A stretch of 64,000 nucleotides of DNA from Cladorrhinum sp. PSN259 (Eukaryota > Ascomycota > Sordariomycetes > Sordariales > Podosporaceae), in the NCBI GenBank assembly GCA_033725935.1, contig MU867097.1, positions 310,001 to 374,000 on the forward strand, given 5' to 3'. The number at the start of each line of letters is the position of its first letter. The first letter of the stretch is position 1. The translations under genes and the position numbers were made by a program. Shown here piece after piece: positions 22,015-32,584 of this stretch. The notes beneath the pieces are model-generated. The model saw nothing but the letters and a program-made list of their open reading frames with translations, searched no databases and was not told the origin of the DNA.

Positions 22015-23395
22015 CGATCTTCGGCTGAGGTATAAAATGAGTGATTGCGGTGACAAGCACCGTCGCCTGATTGAAAAGCACATCATGGCAAAGCAAGCAC
22101 TCGGAAATTGGCGTGCATAGCGTCTTAGGGACTTGACACTTGGGAACACGGGCTTTGATTGCCACATTTTACGGATATCCGAGGATTTTATCTGGGCGGG
22201 CGTCTACGGGATCTTTTTTCTTTTCTTTATTCTTGGTTTCTCTAATTTCTCGTTCTCAATATTGGTTTCACCTTTGACACAGATCCTCTCCCACCCCATT
22301 CTTACCTACGCTACGCAGCAGCGAGCATCTCGACCTTGATTTTACCAACCTGTGCTGTCCTTCTTGTGAAGTGGCTCTCTGGTTTGAAGGTTGAGCACAT
22401 CGGCGTCATTCATTTATTGGGAATTACATCAGGGCATCGGAAAGGGATTTTTTTTTATCGGAATCGGGAGCAGACATTTTCATGGTAGCGTCTTCTGGAG
22501 AAAAGGCTTTCGACGCTCGGACTCAGTTCGATTGTCTTATTGCCCTCCAATCCTTTTTTTTTATGTTCAGCTGACAGTTGGACAGCCGAGCAAACAACGA
22601 AAGCAATGGGGCTTTGGAACGTCTTGACGATTATTGTGGAAGAAAGTAAGTAAGTAACGAACAAGCCAGGAAAGAAACTTGGGACAAGTCGTTTATCGTG
22701 GCTCTCGAAGGGAGGTGAAGGGAAGCGGATGTTTGCAGTGAGCGTTTGCGTTTGCCGTCTGCCTTTCGGGAGGGCTCCCGGGTGAAGGAGCCGGCGACAG
22801 TGAGCAAAGATGAATAGGGTCACATAGTTAATCGAGACCCGTCAAGATCATGGGCTACTTTTTCAGACTATCTGTCGGGTGCCCGTGTGTGCCAACGAGG
22901 CATACTTTGCCAGTAGATTTTGCATATATACCATGATGATTCTAACTGAAATTACTCTACTTGGAGGCGCAGCGATCAGTGACTCTTCAACGGTCATCAT
23001 GCAGGTCCCCTTGGCTGTTGGGTCGTCGTCCACTCAAGCTTTAAATCGGCCTCCCAAAGCCCCAAAGGTGAGTGACACACCGGCGAACCAGATTAGGTTA
23101 GTCTGCAGTATCGGGGGTTTCCCGCCCCCACCTTTGCGGGACACCACCCAATTGGCACCAAAAAGAGCTGCCGTGGACCCCTGGCAGTGGATGTCTGGCA
23201 AATTCCACAGCGCTGATTAAAAGGCGAAGAGCTTCCCCGGGAATCCGACCCCGCCATCGCCTTCAGAATAAATATCTATTTGTCAAGTTGTAGCCACCTA
23301 CCTCTCTCCGAAAAAGTTACCTGTAGCCGGAATAAAACGCAGTCAGAATACCAATTCTCAATAACTCGCAAATTCATAAAAAGACAGCAATCGAT
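22015..23395. other. Intergenic; Hel2-gene promoter at its right end
   Basis: No gene recognised. T-rich tracts near 22205-22260 and 22445-22560. The leader before 23396 has no upstream ATG in its last 55 bases. Confidence 0.55.
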
Positions 23396-25921
23396 ATGGC
23401 ATCATCCGGTGCAGGTGCACCAGCAGCAAGCGAGACTTCAGCGGCGCCCTCGGGCCCCAGAGGTGACGGTTCGAGAGGACGAGGAAGAGCTCGTGGAGGA
23501 AGGGGAGGAGGAGGTCGCGGAAGGGGCGGTGGTGGTGATCATTCCAGAGCACGAGGGGGAGGACGAGGTGGCAGAGGAGGACGAGGTGATGGTGGTGGCG
23601 GCAGAGGAGGAGCAGACCATCAACATCCTACGACACAGAACGACGAGGCAAAACCACCACAGCCAAATTTTAAGAAACCTGAACCACAAGCAGATGGCGC
23701 CGATGACGATGAGGCCGAGGTTTGCTTCATCTGCGCCAATCCTATAACGCACCACTCCGTCGCACCCTGTAACCATGTTACGTGCCATCTTTGCGCCCTT
23801 CGTCTGAGGGCACTGTATAAGAATAATGATTGTCCTCATTGTCGTGTATGTGAACCCCACCATTCCTTCTTGAGTATTTGGGATAGATTGAACTGACTTG
23901 GAGTGTGTAAGACCCCCGCACCATTCGTCATCTTCACTGATGACGCTACCAAACGCTTCGAAGAGTACAAGCCCGCCGAGATCACGAGCACAGACGATAA
24001 CATCGGCATCAAATACGCAGGCGAAGACATAGTAGGCGACACAGTCCTCCTTCTCAGGTACAACTGTCCCGACTCGGAGTGTGATTTTGCTGGTCTCGGC
24101 TGGCCAGACCTCCATCGCCATGTTCGCTCGACACACCACAAGAAGATGTGCGACCTCTGCACGAGACATAAAAAAGTTTTTACGCACGAGCACGACATGT
24201 TTGCCGATAAGGAACTTACGGAACACATGAGGCATGGCGATGACAAGCCTGGAGCGGTTGATCAGACCGGTTTCAGGGGCCATCCGCTGTGTGGCTTCTG
24301 TGGTGCTAGATTCTATGACAGCGATAAACTGTACGAGCACTGCAGGAACAAGCACGAGCGGTGTTTCGTGTGTGACAGGAGGGATTCGAGGCAGCCGCAC
24401 TATTATTTGGATTATAACGCGCTCGAGGAGCATTTCAAAAAGGACCATTTCTTGTGTGATGATCGGGAGTGCATGGAGAAAAAGTTTGTCGTGTTTGAGA
24501 GCGAGATGGACTTGAAGGCTCATCAGTTGACTGAGCATGGGGGCGGGTCTGCCTCAAGAGGTTCAAGGACTGTTAACTTGACAAACTTTGACCTGAGACA
24601 ACGATGGGAGCAGGAGCAGGGAGGACCTCCCGCTGGTGTTGGACGTGGAAGAGGCGGGCAGCAAGAAAGGGGAGGAGGGCAGCAAGAAAGGAGACGAGCC
24701 CCTCATCCCAGTGGTGAGCCTTTGCCTGTCAGCTCTGCTCAGCCCTTATCAAGGGCTGAACTTGCTTTCCAAAGGCAGGTGGCTCTTAATCGGAGTGCGC
24801 CGCCTGTTGCTGCTTCTGGACCTTCGAGGCCCCCTCCTGCGCAGCAACAACAGCAGCAAGCATCGAGATTACCGGCCAACCAAAACATCATCGACGCAAT
24901 GGAATCAATAAGCATCGCTGATCTCTCCTCCCTCCGACCTGAACAACGCGCAAGCTTGACTCGCCACGGAGCAGTAATCGAACGCGCCTCAAACCTCCTA
25001 GGCAACGATCAGACTAAACTCGCCAACTTCAAATCGTACATCTCAAGCTTTAACAAGAATTCCATGACGCCTGATCAACTAATTGATGCCTTTTCGGCAT
25101 TATTCGTCGAAACGTCTGCGACTGCCCTCGGCACATTAGTAAGGGAAGTAGCGGACCTATTCGAGGATAAGAAGAAGGGAGAAGCCCTAAGAAAATCATG
25201 GCAGAATCGGAGGGCCGTAGGACAAGCTGTCCAGGAGGAGTATCCTTCTTTGCCTGGATTGGGTGGGATGAGGGGCGCTACGACCAGTACGAGCGGGTGG
25301 GCCAGTGCTGCGCAGGCTACGCAGACTCAGCAGAGCCAGCAGAGTCAACAACAGGCCACGGGCAGAGTGCTCAAACTGAAAAACAGTACAAGAAGAGGCA
25401 GCAACGCTTCTTCTTTGGGAGGCATGTCATTCGCTTCTGTATCAGACTCCGCTTCACGGTTTGGAGGAGGTTCTTCTTCTACTCGCGGTGGGGTATCTAG
25501 TAGTAGTGCGTTCCCTGCACTCCCTTCTTCGAACAGAAGTAGTGCGCAAGCAAGTCAGCCAAGTTGGATAGGAGGAAGCAGTAGGGCCGCACTGCCCACT
25601 AGCATCGCGCCTAAAGCTCCTGGCGCAGCAGCAGTGTCTGGGAAGAAGAGTGGTGGAAGAGGAGGGGAGGATTCGTTCCCTGCTTTGCCTGCTGCTCCGA
25701 AACCGTTGACTACCATCTTTGGGTATGGAAGTGGCGCGGTTAGGAGAGATTTTGGTGGTGGAAGGGAGACTGGGTTTAGCTGGGGTGGTGGTGGTTCTTC
25801 TGGGTCTGGATCAGGAAGCGGACAGCAGCAGCAGCAACAAGGGGAGGAAGGAAGTGGTGGTGGTGGTGGTGGTGGGGGGAAGAAGAAGAATAAGAAGCAG
25901 GTTTTGGCTCATTGGGGTTAA
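23396..25921 (+). CDS. hel2: Hel2/ZNF598-type RING E3 ubiquitin ligase
   Basis: 819 residues in two exons (23396-23845 and 23912-25921); the intron follows the last RING Cys (CPHCR|TPAPFVIF). Hel2/ZNF598 senses collided ribosomes and ubiquitinates small-subunit proteins to trigger ribosome-associated quality control. The N-terminus is Gly/Arg-rich (RGG-type, about 20-75; likely RNA binding). The RING (about 109-150) is C3HC4: CFICANPITHHSVAPCNHVTC then CALRLRALYKNNDCPHCR. C2H2-like fingers follow: CDFAGLGWPDLHRHVRSTH, CDLCTRHKKVF, CGFCGARFYDSDKLYEHCR, CFVCDRRDSRQPHYYLDYN and CDDREC...HQLTEHG. The rest is Gln/Ser/Gly-rich and disordered, except a conserved helical block near 490-590, ending in Gly-rich and poly-Lys (KKKNKKQVLAHWG). 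Domain order and the RING-finger spacing match the family closely. Cytosolic, ribosome-associated. Confidence 0.93.
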
Positions 25922-26169
25922 TAAGTTCGTTATACTACTTACTTTTTCTGTCGAATTTTTATGGGCTGAGTTATGCCTCATGAGATGGAAAAAAAAAAAA
26001 AAGAAAGAAAGAAATATCCAAGAGCCGAGCGAGCTGAGGAGGGTCAAAGTGGTTGTAATAAGCATGGGGAAAGGGTAAAGGGGGGACGACTATTAGTTAG
26101 TGTCTTGTGGCCTTTTTTTTCTTCTTTTATACCTCTGTATCTATTTGATGTTAGCAGAGTGAAATCCAG

Positions 26170-26212
<43 letters not shown>

Positions 26213-26704
26213 AATTCAGCCTACAAAGGCATTCCATCTTTATGCATCGATAATATTTTATTTTTTCCCTTTTGTTTTGAGTAAATTTGCTTGATGATGT
26301 GAATGGGGAAAAGGGTTGTCGTTGGATGAAAACAACACACCAGACAGGTCGAAAGTTGGTTTGTATTTATCTATGGCAGAGTGAACGTTACTTTAATCTT
26401 CCTTTGGTGAGAATGATGAATGGAGAAACTGTAGGATACAGATATCCGTCTCAAGAAACTTTTTTACAGACTCAGTCAAATAAGTCTTTCGCTTTTATGC
26501 AATTGCAAAGTCACGTTCAAATATGCTGAGAACGAAAGTAAAAAAAAAAAAAAGCAAAGCATATTGTATATAAAATTGCAAAATAAAAGCAAAATCTACA
26601 GAAAAATCTCAAAAACTCAAAAAATCTAAAGCAAATAAACTCTCCCTCCTTCTACCAGACACCTCCCACCTATTTCGCTGATTTTTTAACACATCTTTTT
26701 CCAA
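25922..26704. other. Intergenic between convergent Hel2 and IRE1 genes
   Basis: 783 bp between the two stop codons. Holds A-tracts (about 25988-26000 and 26538-26553) and a GA microsatellite. No gene seen; both 3' UTRs lie here. Confidence 0.6.
26173..26210. repeat. (GA)n microsatellite
   Basis: Nineteen uninterrupted GA dinucleotides. Confidence 0.97.
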
Positions 26705-29700
26705 TCAGAGTGACTCATAATGCTTCGGAGCCATATAATAATCCTTGAACCGATCTGTCTCATCCCAGTGGCACTCATAAACCACCTCCCAACAAGCCAA
26801 CAAGAGATTGGGGAACCTCGTAGTCCAAAAGTTCAAATACCCCTCGGGTAAGCTGCCCACAAGCCTCTTGACCTGTTCGCTCATATCATCATAGTGGTTC
26901 CTCTTATTTCTCAACGCCCTCAACAGATCTAACATTTTGCCTCCAGTGTACTTCCTCTGCTTGCCGAGACTGTCGACAAAGTCCTTGGGCAGAATCTTGA
27001 GAAAATCCCCATTGTGTATAACCTCGGGGGCCTGCTTTTCCAAATAAGCAAGAGCAGGAGACGGGGGGTCACGCGGTTCCTTTTCAAAGGCATCAGAAAC
27101 ATCGCACAAGAAGGCTAGACGTTTCTTTGTAGGCCAAAAGAACGGATGAGCCATGACTTCGGGAGCTTTTGGGCGCTGTTTGGGGTCCATGTTGATCATG
27201 CTCTTTATAAGATCTCTGGCTTCCGGTGCGGCATCTCCCAGGCTGTCGAGATGATGGAGCTTGTACTCGCCCTTCCGGATATTGACCTCTCGCATGAATT
27301 TGCCACCTTCATCAAAGGGATGGTGGCCGCGAGTGAGTACGTAATAGAACACCAAGCCGAGAGAGAAGATGTCGATCGATCTGGTAACCCGTCGGCTGCC
27401 CGGCGCGGCGCCTTCTGGCCCGGTCAAACCCGACGTACTATGAAGCTCGGAACCGGGTTCATGGGGCAGCACAGCAGCGTTTGCTTGATCATCATCCACA
27501 AGGAGTTCAGGTGCGCGCCATCCTGATGTTCCGGCGGCATGTGCAGTGGTAGCACCGAAGGATGACTGTCCACCTTCCAACTTCTTGCATAGACCAAAGT
27601 CAGAGATGAGAATTCTAGGCTTCCCCTCCCTGTCCATGTTGACAAGGATGTTCTGAGGTTTCAGATCGCGATGCACAATGTACAGCCTGTGTAGATGGCT
27701 TAGACCGTTGGCGATTTGCCACAAGACATATGGCATCTCACGCTCGCCAGCCTGGGCCAACAGGCGGAAGCTGGAGGGCTTCTGGATAACATCGGCCAGT
27801 GAAGCTTGACAGAGCTCCAGCGCGATGTACAGGAACGAAGCTCGCTGCTGTTGAGCATAATATCGGATCACATTTGGGTGATCATCGCTCTCGCGCAAAA
27901 GTCTGGTTTCTTGGGTGGCAATCTCATTGAACTGAACCAGCATTCGCTTGACGGCGACATCACGACCTTCCCATTTGCCAGGAAAGACGACAGTGCCATT
28001 GCTTCCTGTCCCAAGTTGTTCTGCTTCGTTGACTTCGAGATTGCCCATCCGGATGATGTGTCCAGATATTTCGTCAGTATTACCAGGAACTGTAAGGATA
28101 TCCGGCTCCAGGGCAGGCCGAGGGCCGAGCTGCTTAGCTTTGTTGACAACCTCTTCGACCGACTCTTGTACCGGATCATCATCGCGGGATTGCGAATTCT
28201 CCCGCTTTGGACCCTTTTTGTGTTTAACACCACCACGACGACCCCTGTGTGCCTTCTTCTTCTTTGGAGTAGCTTCCGCCACACTGACATCAGGCAGTTC
28301 TGCGGGTGGGAGGACAGGAACTGGTGGAGAGGAAGGCTCACTGGTGGGAGGAGAGGGGGGAGTAGCTGGGACAGCGGGTGAAGGTTCAACCTTTGGAGCT
28401 TCCGGGACCGGGAGAGCCTCCTCAGGTGGAGGAGTAGTGGGATTGACAGTTGGCACCTGCTCCCTCTTTACTTCACTTGGTCCTGGAACAGGCGCAACTC
28501 TTTCCTCAGGAGAAGCCTTGAGGATTGGCGCATCATCACCCGGGAGTTTAAGTACGGTGCGAGCATTATCCCATGACTTTTGGTTGATCTTGAAACCAGA
28601 CAGCCTGTCCTTGTACAATGCCCAAACAGAGACAAAAAAGATGATGATGGCAGCAGGGTTGGTGAAGAGGTCGAACAGGGTGTTGGCGGCCATTTCGGGC
28701 AACCGTTTTGCAGTCTCAATGATTCGGCTTGGTTCCGGTGGTGGTGGAAGCAAGTGAGGGGAGTCCGGGTTGGGTGGATCAATGGTTTCGTGCTCCGGCG
28801 GCCCATCAATCAGCGGTGGGAGGAAGCCGGGAGTGTATTCGATGCCGTGGCCGCCCTTGCCGCCATGTCTGCCAGGGAGGCTGTGGACTCCGACGAGCAC
28901 CTTTGATATCTGAGCGCCGTTGCCCAGCTCCCATGCGTCCTTCAGTTTCCACCTCTCTATCCGCTGAGCGGGTGCTTCGGGGGATGACAAAATCAGGGGG
29001 TAGCGGCTACCCGATAGAGCGTAGAAGCTGCCTTCTTCGGTTTGGTTGACGAGGACCTTCTGGCTGCGATCACGTAAAGTATCATCATCGGTAGCTGGAA
29101 TTGGAGGTTGGGGCAGCACAATGAGATCTGGATCCAGAGTGTCCGCGGTACCCCAGCGATGGAGGACATCAAAGACGCGAGCGACGGGAGAGTCCAGTTT
29201 CTGAGTGAACAATGGCGAGCCTCCCTCGATGCGGCGAGCGTAGTCAAACCCGTAGACATTGCCGTTTGGATGGCTGGCAATGTAGCATTTGTCCTTGGTC
29301 ATGATGTTTTGCTGAATCAGGTCATTGTCGCGCGTGTTGGGGCCCCACTCGGAATACCTCAAAGACGCGATTGGGCTGCCATCAATTCGTTGAATTGTGA
29401 CCATGTACTCGGTGCGGCCGAGGGTGATGGAGCGACTGTTGCTGCACTCGTCGTCTCCGTCGGCGAGAGCGTTTGGCTTGGAGCAGCTTTCAGACTCGAC
29501 CTTGTTGACGTAGCTGCCGCTGGAGCTAAATTCTTTAAGGATTGTGCCAGTTGCCGCGTTGAAGGTAACCATGGTGGTTTTCTTGTCTCCAATGTAGAGC
29601 ACGCCCTCGTCCTTGAGTGGGGAGAGCTCCTCCACAATCTTCTTCATAGTCCAAGCCAACTTGGTCAGGCCGTCACCGTTCTCGCTCGGCCTCCAAAGGT

Positions 29701-30286
29701 AGAGCTCGCCGTCACGGGTAGGCTCGACGACCCAAATGTAGTGATCAATTGGGTCGTAATCATCATCAAGGACGGAGTTGTTGGTTCTGAAATGTCTCGT
29801 CTCAACCATGGGTTGGGTGGCCTTGAAGCGCCAGCGCTCCTGTCCAGTCTTTCTGTCGCTGGCGTAAAGGTCTCCATCGACGGTCGCCAGAAGAACAAAG
29901 TCTTCCACTTCCCAGTCCTCCAGACTCCGCGCAAGATGCTGCGAGAGTCCAGCCCCGCGGCCGAGGCTGTACGATGATGGAGGAGGTGCTCGAACGGACA
30001 AGTCCGGAGCGAAAGCTTGGGCGCGCGCATTATCAGGAACATGAATGTTTTTGTTTTTGTTGCTGTAGTCATCGGAATCGACGTCTTGAGCAATAGTCGT
30101 CTTTCGGCGGTCGTGAATTAGGGGGCTCTCGATGGTCTGGTGGCGGGCCGTCAGGGGAGTCGCGGCGGCGGCCAGGTTCGAAGAAGCGCCATGCTGCTGC
30201 TGAGCATCGACGTATTGTAGCCACGGCAGGACGATTACAGCGAGAGTTGCCCAGAGAGCGACATGGCCAGGAGGCCGTCGCAACAT
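26705..30286 (-). CDS. ireA: IRE1: ER stress sensor kinase/endoribonuclease
   Basis: 1193 residues, one uninterrupted exon. IRE1 spans the ER membrane, senses unfolded proteins and splices HAC1/hacA-type mRNA to start the unfolded protein response. A signal peptide (LWATLAVIVLPWLQYVDA) begins it. The lumenal beta-propeller-like part (about 120-480) has DGDLYASDRKTGQERWRF-type repeats. A single membrane span lies near 540-560 (AAIIIFFVSVWALY), then a Pro-rich cytosolic linker and a basic patch (KKKKAHRGRRGGVKHKKG, about 690). The kinase (about 750-1045) has LGTGSNGTVVFPG, VAVKRM, HRDLKPQN (about 870) and DFGLC. The C-terminal KEN RNase has MLDLLRALRNKRNHYDDM with the catalytic-position His retained, then YLNFWTTRFPNLLLACWEVV. 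Complete and probably active. The basic cluster before the kinase matches linkers that help dock HAC1 mRNA in yeast; that role here is inference. It converges with Hel2. Confidence 0.96.
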   Translation of the reverse strand: MLRRPPGHVALWATLAVIVLPWLQYVDAQQQHGASSNLAAAATPLTARHQTIESPLIHDRRKTTIAQDVDSDDYSNKNKNIHVPDNARAQAFAPDLSVRAPPPSSYSLGRGAGLSQHLARSLEDWEVEDFVLLATVDGDLYASDRKTGQERWRFKATQPMVETRHFRTNNSVLDDDYDPIDHYIWVVEPTRDGELYLWRPSENGDGLTKLAWTMKKIVEELSPLKDEGVLYIGDKKTTMVTFNAATGTILKEFSSSGSYVNKVESESCSKPNALADGDDECSNSRSITLGRTEYMVTIQRIDGSPIASLRYSEWGPNTRDNDLIQQNIMTKDKCYIASHPNGNVYGFDYARRIEGGSPLFTQKLDSPVARVFDVLHRWGTADTLDPDLIVLPQPPIPATDDDTLRDRSQKVLVNQTEEGSFYALSGSRYPLILSSPEAPAQRIERWKLKDAWELGNGAQISKVLVGVHSLPGRHGGKGGHGIEYTPGFLPPLIDGPPEHETIDPPNPDSPHLLPPPPEPSRIIETAKRLPEMAANTLFDLFTNPAAIIIFFVSVWALYKDRLSGFKINQKSWDNARTVLKLPGDDAPILKASPEERVAPVPGPSEVKREQVPTVNPTTPPPEEALPVPEAPKVEPSPAVPATPPSPPTSEPSSPPVPVLPPAELPDVSVAEATPKKKKAHRGRRGGVKHKKGPKRENSQSRDDDPVQESVEEVVNKAKQLGPRPALEPDILTVPGNTDEISGHIIRMGNLEVNEAEQLGTGSNGTVVFPGKWEGRDVAVKRMLVQFNEIATQETRLLRESDDHPNVIRYYAQQQRASFLYIALELCQASLADVIQKPSSFRLLAQAGEREMPYVLWQIANGLSHLHRLYIVHRDLKPQNILVNMDREGKPRILISDFGLCKKLEGGQSSFGATTAHAAGTSGWRAPELLVDDDQANAAVLPHEPGSELHSTSGLTGPEGAAPGSRRVTRSIDIFSLGLVFYYVLTRGHHPFDEGGKFMREVNIRKGEYKLHHLDSLGDAAPEARDLIKSMINMDPKQRPKAPEVMAHPFFWPTKKRLAFLCDVSDAFEKEPRDPPSPALAYLEKQAPEVIHNGDFLKILPKDFVDSLGKQRKYTGGKMLDLLRALRNKRNHYDDMSEQVKRLVGSLPEGYLNFWTTRFPNLLLACWEVVYECHWDETDRFKDYYMAPKHYESL

Positions 30287-31765
30287 CTTTGGGACGACAA
30301 GGCGAATGTTTGGAGGAGACCTGAGTCAGGGAAACACATCAAACAGGGTCCCCGGGCGGTTTGGCAGCGGGTGGGTATTGCCGTATGCTGCAGGCGTCCG
30401 TCCGTAGACAAACGTTGAAGGTGTCCGGTGTGTTCTGGACGCCTTTGTAAAAAGAAGCGTGCAGATGTTCCAATATCTATGCTGGTTTTCAAGTTGATCT
30501 CCGCTGCAAGGAATGAATGATCGATGAGATGAGGATGCTGATGGTGATGACAAGATACACGAGAAGCGCGGGTGTGACGGAGAATCGGGGGAGATGGAGA
30601 GTGGAGGACAAATGCTGCCGTGTGGGTGGGAGGATATGAATGGAAGCAATTGGACAGGAGGGCGGCCCTTGTGGTCTGCTGCCAAGAAAGTGCTGCCCGG
30701 TGGGCGTACCGGATATTTAAACAGTGTGTCTCATGCCAGCCCACACCAGTGCCCGCATATAAGTTCACGGTCCAAATAGCAAAATCGTAGCTAACCATCC
30801 TTCCCTGACATGGTTCCAGGTTAGGGCACGGGAACGAAGTGGGGTGTTCTCAGCGAAGCGAGACCAGCAGCTCTTGTCAAGGGAGTGCCGCCAGTTATTG
30901 AGGGACACGGCAAACAAAGAGGGACATCTGCTCGGATGGAACATGGTTTGTCTTGATGTTTTTTTTCAGTGGCAGAAATCGATCATGAAAAATATTTGAT
31001 AAGCTTGGCAACGAAGACGGCCCGGTTTCTGGCTTTGATGGCGATTGAGTTTTGCCATTATCACAAAGTCGAGTTCGTACCTCTCTATCAATTCCGAAAC
31101 AATATCTGCAGGTTCTTGATACACACAGCCCAATTACACGTACCCCTCGGACCACACATGCCACTTCTGCGCACCACAGAATTCAAGAAAAGAAAAAAAA
31201 ACTGATGATGGTTGCACTGCGGCTAAAATCATTCTTCTGCGACCTTAATTAATTGAGTAGTGGCAATACATAACATGTTGATTTCTGGTGGAGTCATACC
31301 TTGACGGAGCATTGCTTTCCATTAAATATATTTCAGGAACTGTTCGCCCGTGACGAGCAATCGGCAAACCAGGAACCAAGCTTTGGAGAACCCGCGTTGA
31401 CAGTTCGTCGATTGTGGGGTTGCAAAAGTATGGAGAAGATGGGGGAAGTGGAAGGAAGACCCTTTCTCACACCACACACACCACAAACCACCTCCATCCC
31501 GTCCTCCTCCTGACTATCAGCTGTTTGCAAGGTTCCGACTGTGCCATTCCCAGGTTTTCGGTGCACTAATTCCCAGCCTCACTGTTCCATTGAGGGGAAC
31601 TTGTTGACAACTTGACATTTTCTTTTTTCTCTGCTCCCCCTTGCTGACAGATATGCATCAATCATCAGCGCGCGTTGAAATCTATGTATCCCGACATTTG
31701 CAGGATATGCAGGTCGGTCAACATTGCATGGCATGACGCATCCCTCGCATTCTTGACACTTATAC

Positions 31766-31796
<31 letters not shown>
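31766..31796. repeat. T20-A11 homopolymer junction
   Basis: Twenty T are followed directly by eleven A. The A run can pair with the neighbouring T run to form a cruciform or hairpin stem of about 11 bp. Confidence 0.9.
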
Positions 31797-31850
31797 CAAT
31801 CTCTCCCTTTTACAGGTCCGTCAAGATTAATAACATCGAAACGGTTTGTT

Positions 31851-32402
31851 TCAGTTCATGTGGCACAAAACAAAGCGCTCGCGTAATGCTGCCTCCTTTG
31901 TCAATTGCTTAGCTTGCTTCGAGTTTGCTTTCGAGACACACGGCGTGTGTGGTGTAGTGCCGTACGGCGTAATCCTCCTCCGTCCGCTCTGTCGGATCCG
32001 TTCCTGCAGATTTTCAAGATGAACCCTGCATATTTCTTCGAACTGGACCTGATAGGCAAACATTGATTGAGCACTGTTGAAGATGAATATAAAAATAAAT
32101 AAAAGGCTCACCTGCCGCCCCGAGAGGAGGCGACAGGCTACGAAAACCCCAGCTGTCCGTACGCTTGCTAGTGGTTTTTCTCGAACACCCGCACCACACC
32201 AGGATGAAAGAGATCCGCGGGGTGTGCCTCGACCAGGGAGCTGAATCCGGGGGCGTTGGCATTGCCCGCGACATCCCAATACAATTGAGCCATCCATCGG
32301 GTTGGCCCAACCGTATTGGGACGTCTTGGTGATAGTGCTCTGCGAGTAGTTATATATAGGGTCTGTCTTGAAGACGGGAAGGTACGATTGGTACGTCTTC
32401 AT
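31851..32402 (-). pseudogene. Possible decayed or frame-shifted gene, unknown
   Basis: Coding-like sequence switches frame. An ATG-led frame gives MKTYQSYLPVFKTDPIYNYS and on to YGWANPMDGS. About 130 bases in, another frame reads MAQLYWDVAGNANAPGFSS, then VEAHPADLFHPGVVRVFEK, before a stop. The first frame resumes with VQFEEICRVHLENLQERIRQ after a possible 64-nt intron (GTGAGC...TATCAG, about 32111-32048). No frame alone gives a convincing whole protein. No family was recognised. It may be a pseudogene, a mis-assembled gene or chance. Confidence 0.25.
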
Positions 32403-32584
32403 GTCTCACTTCAGTGTAGCCTCACACTCCAACACCACACCACGCGCTGTTGTTCAATATAACAGTTTCTGTCCATTCACACCACTTTCTCCACGTTCCA
32501 TCCCCACCCTTCCAATGCCATCTTCCACTCTAGATAGAATTCCATACTCCCCAAACAAACTCTTAATCGCAACAACGACTTCTT

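Larger units (their letters stand above)
30287..32584. other. Intergenic, with a possible decayed coding tract
   Basis: The left part is the IRE1 promoter/leader. A T20A11 tract and a coding-like minus-strand stretch at 31851-32402 are reported separately. Nothing else was recognised. Confidence 0.5.

Noticed and set aside
23438..24538. 366-codon open frame antisense to Hel2
   Set aside because: Shadow of the Hel2 coding sequence; the sense strand has full RING and finger motifs.
29108..29977. 289-codon open frame antisense to IRE1
   Set aside because: Shadow of the GC-rich IRE1 lumenal domain; no recognisable motif.
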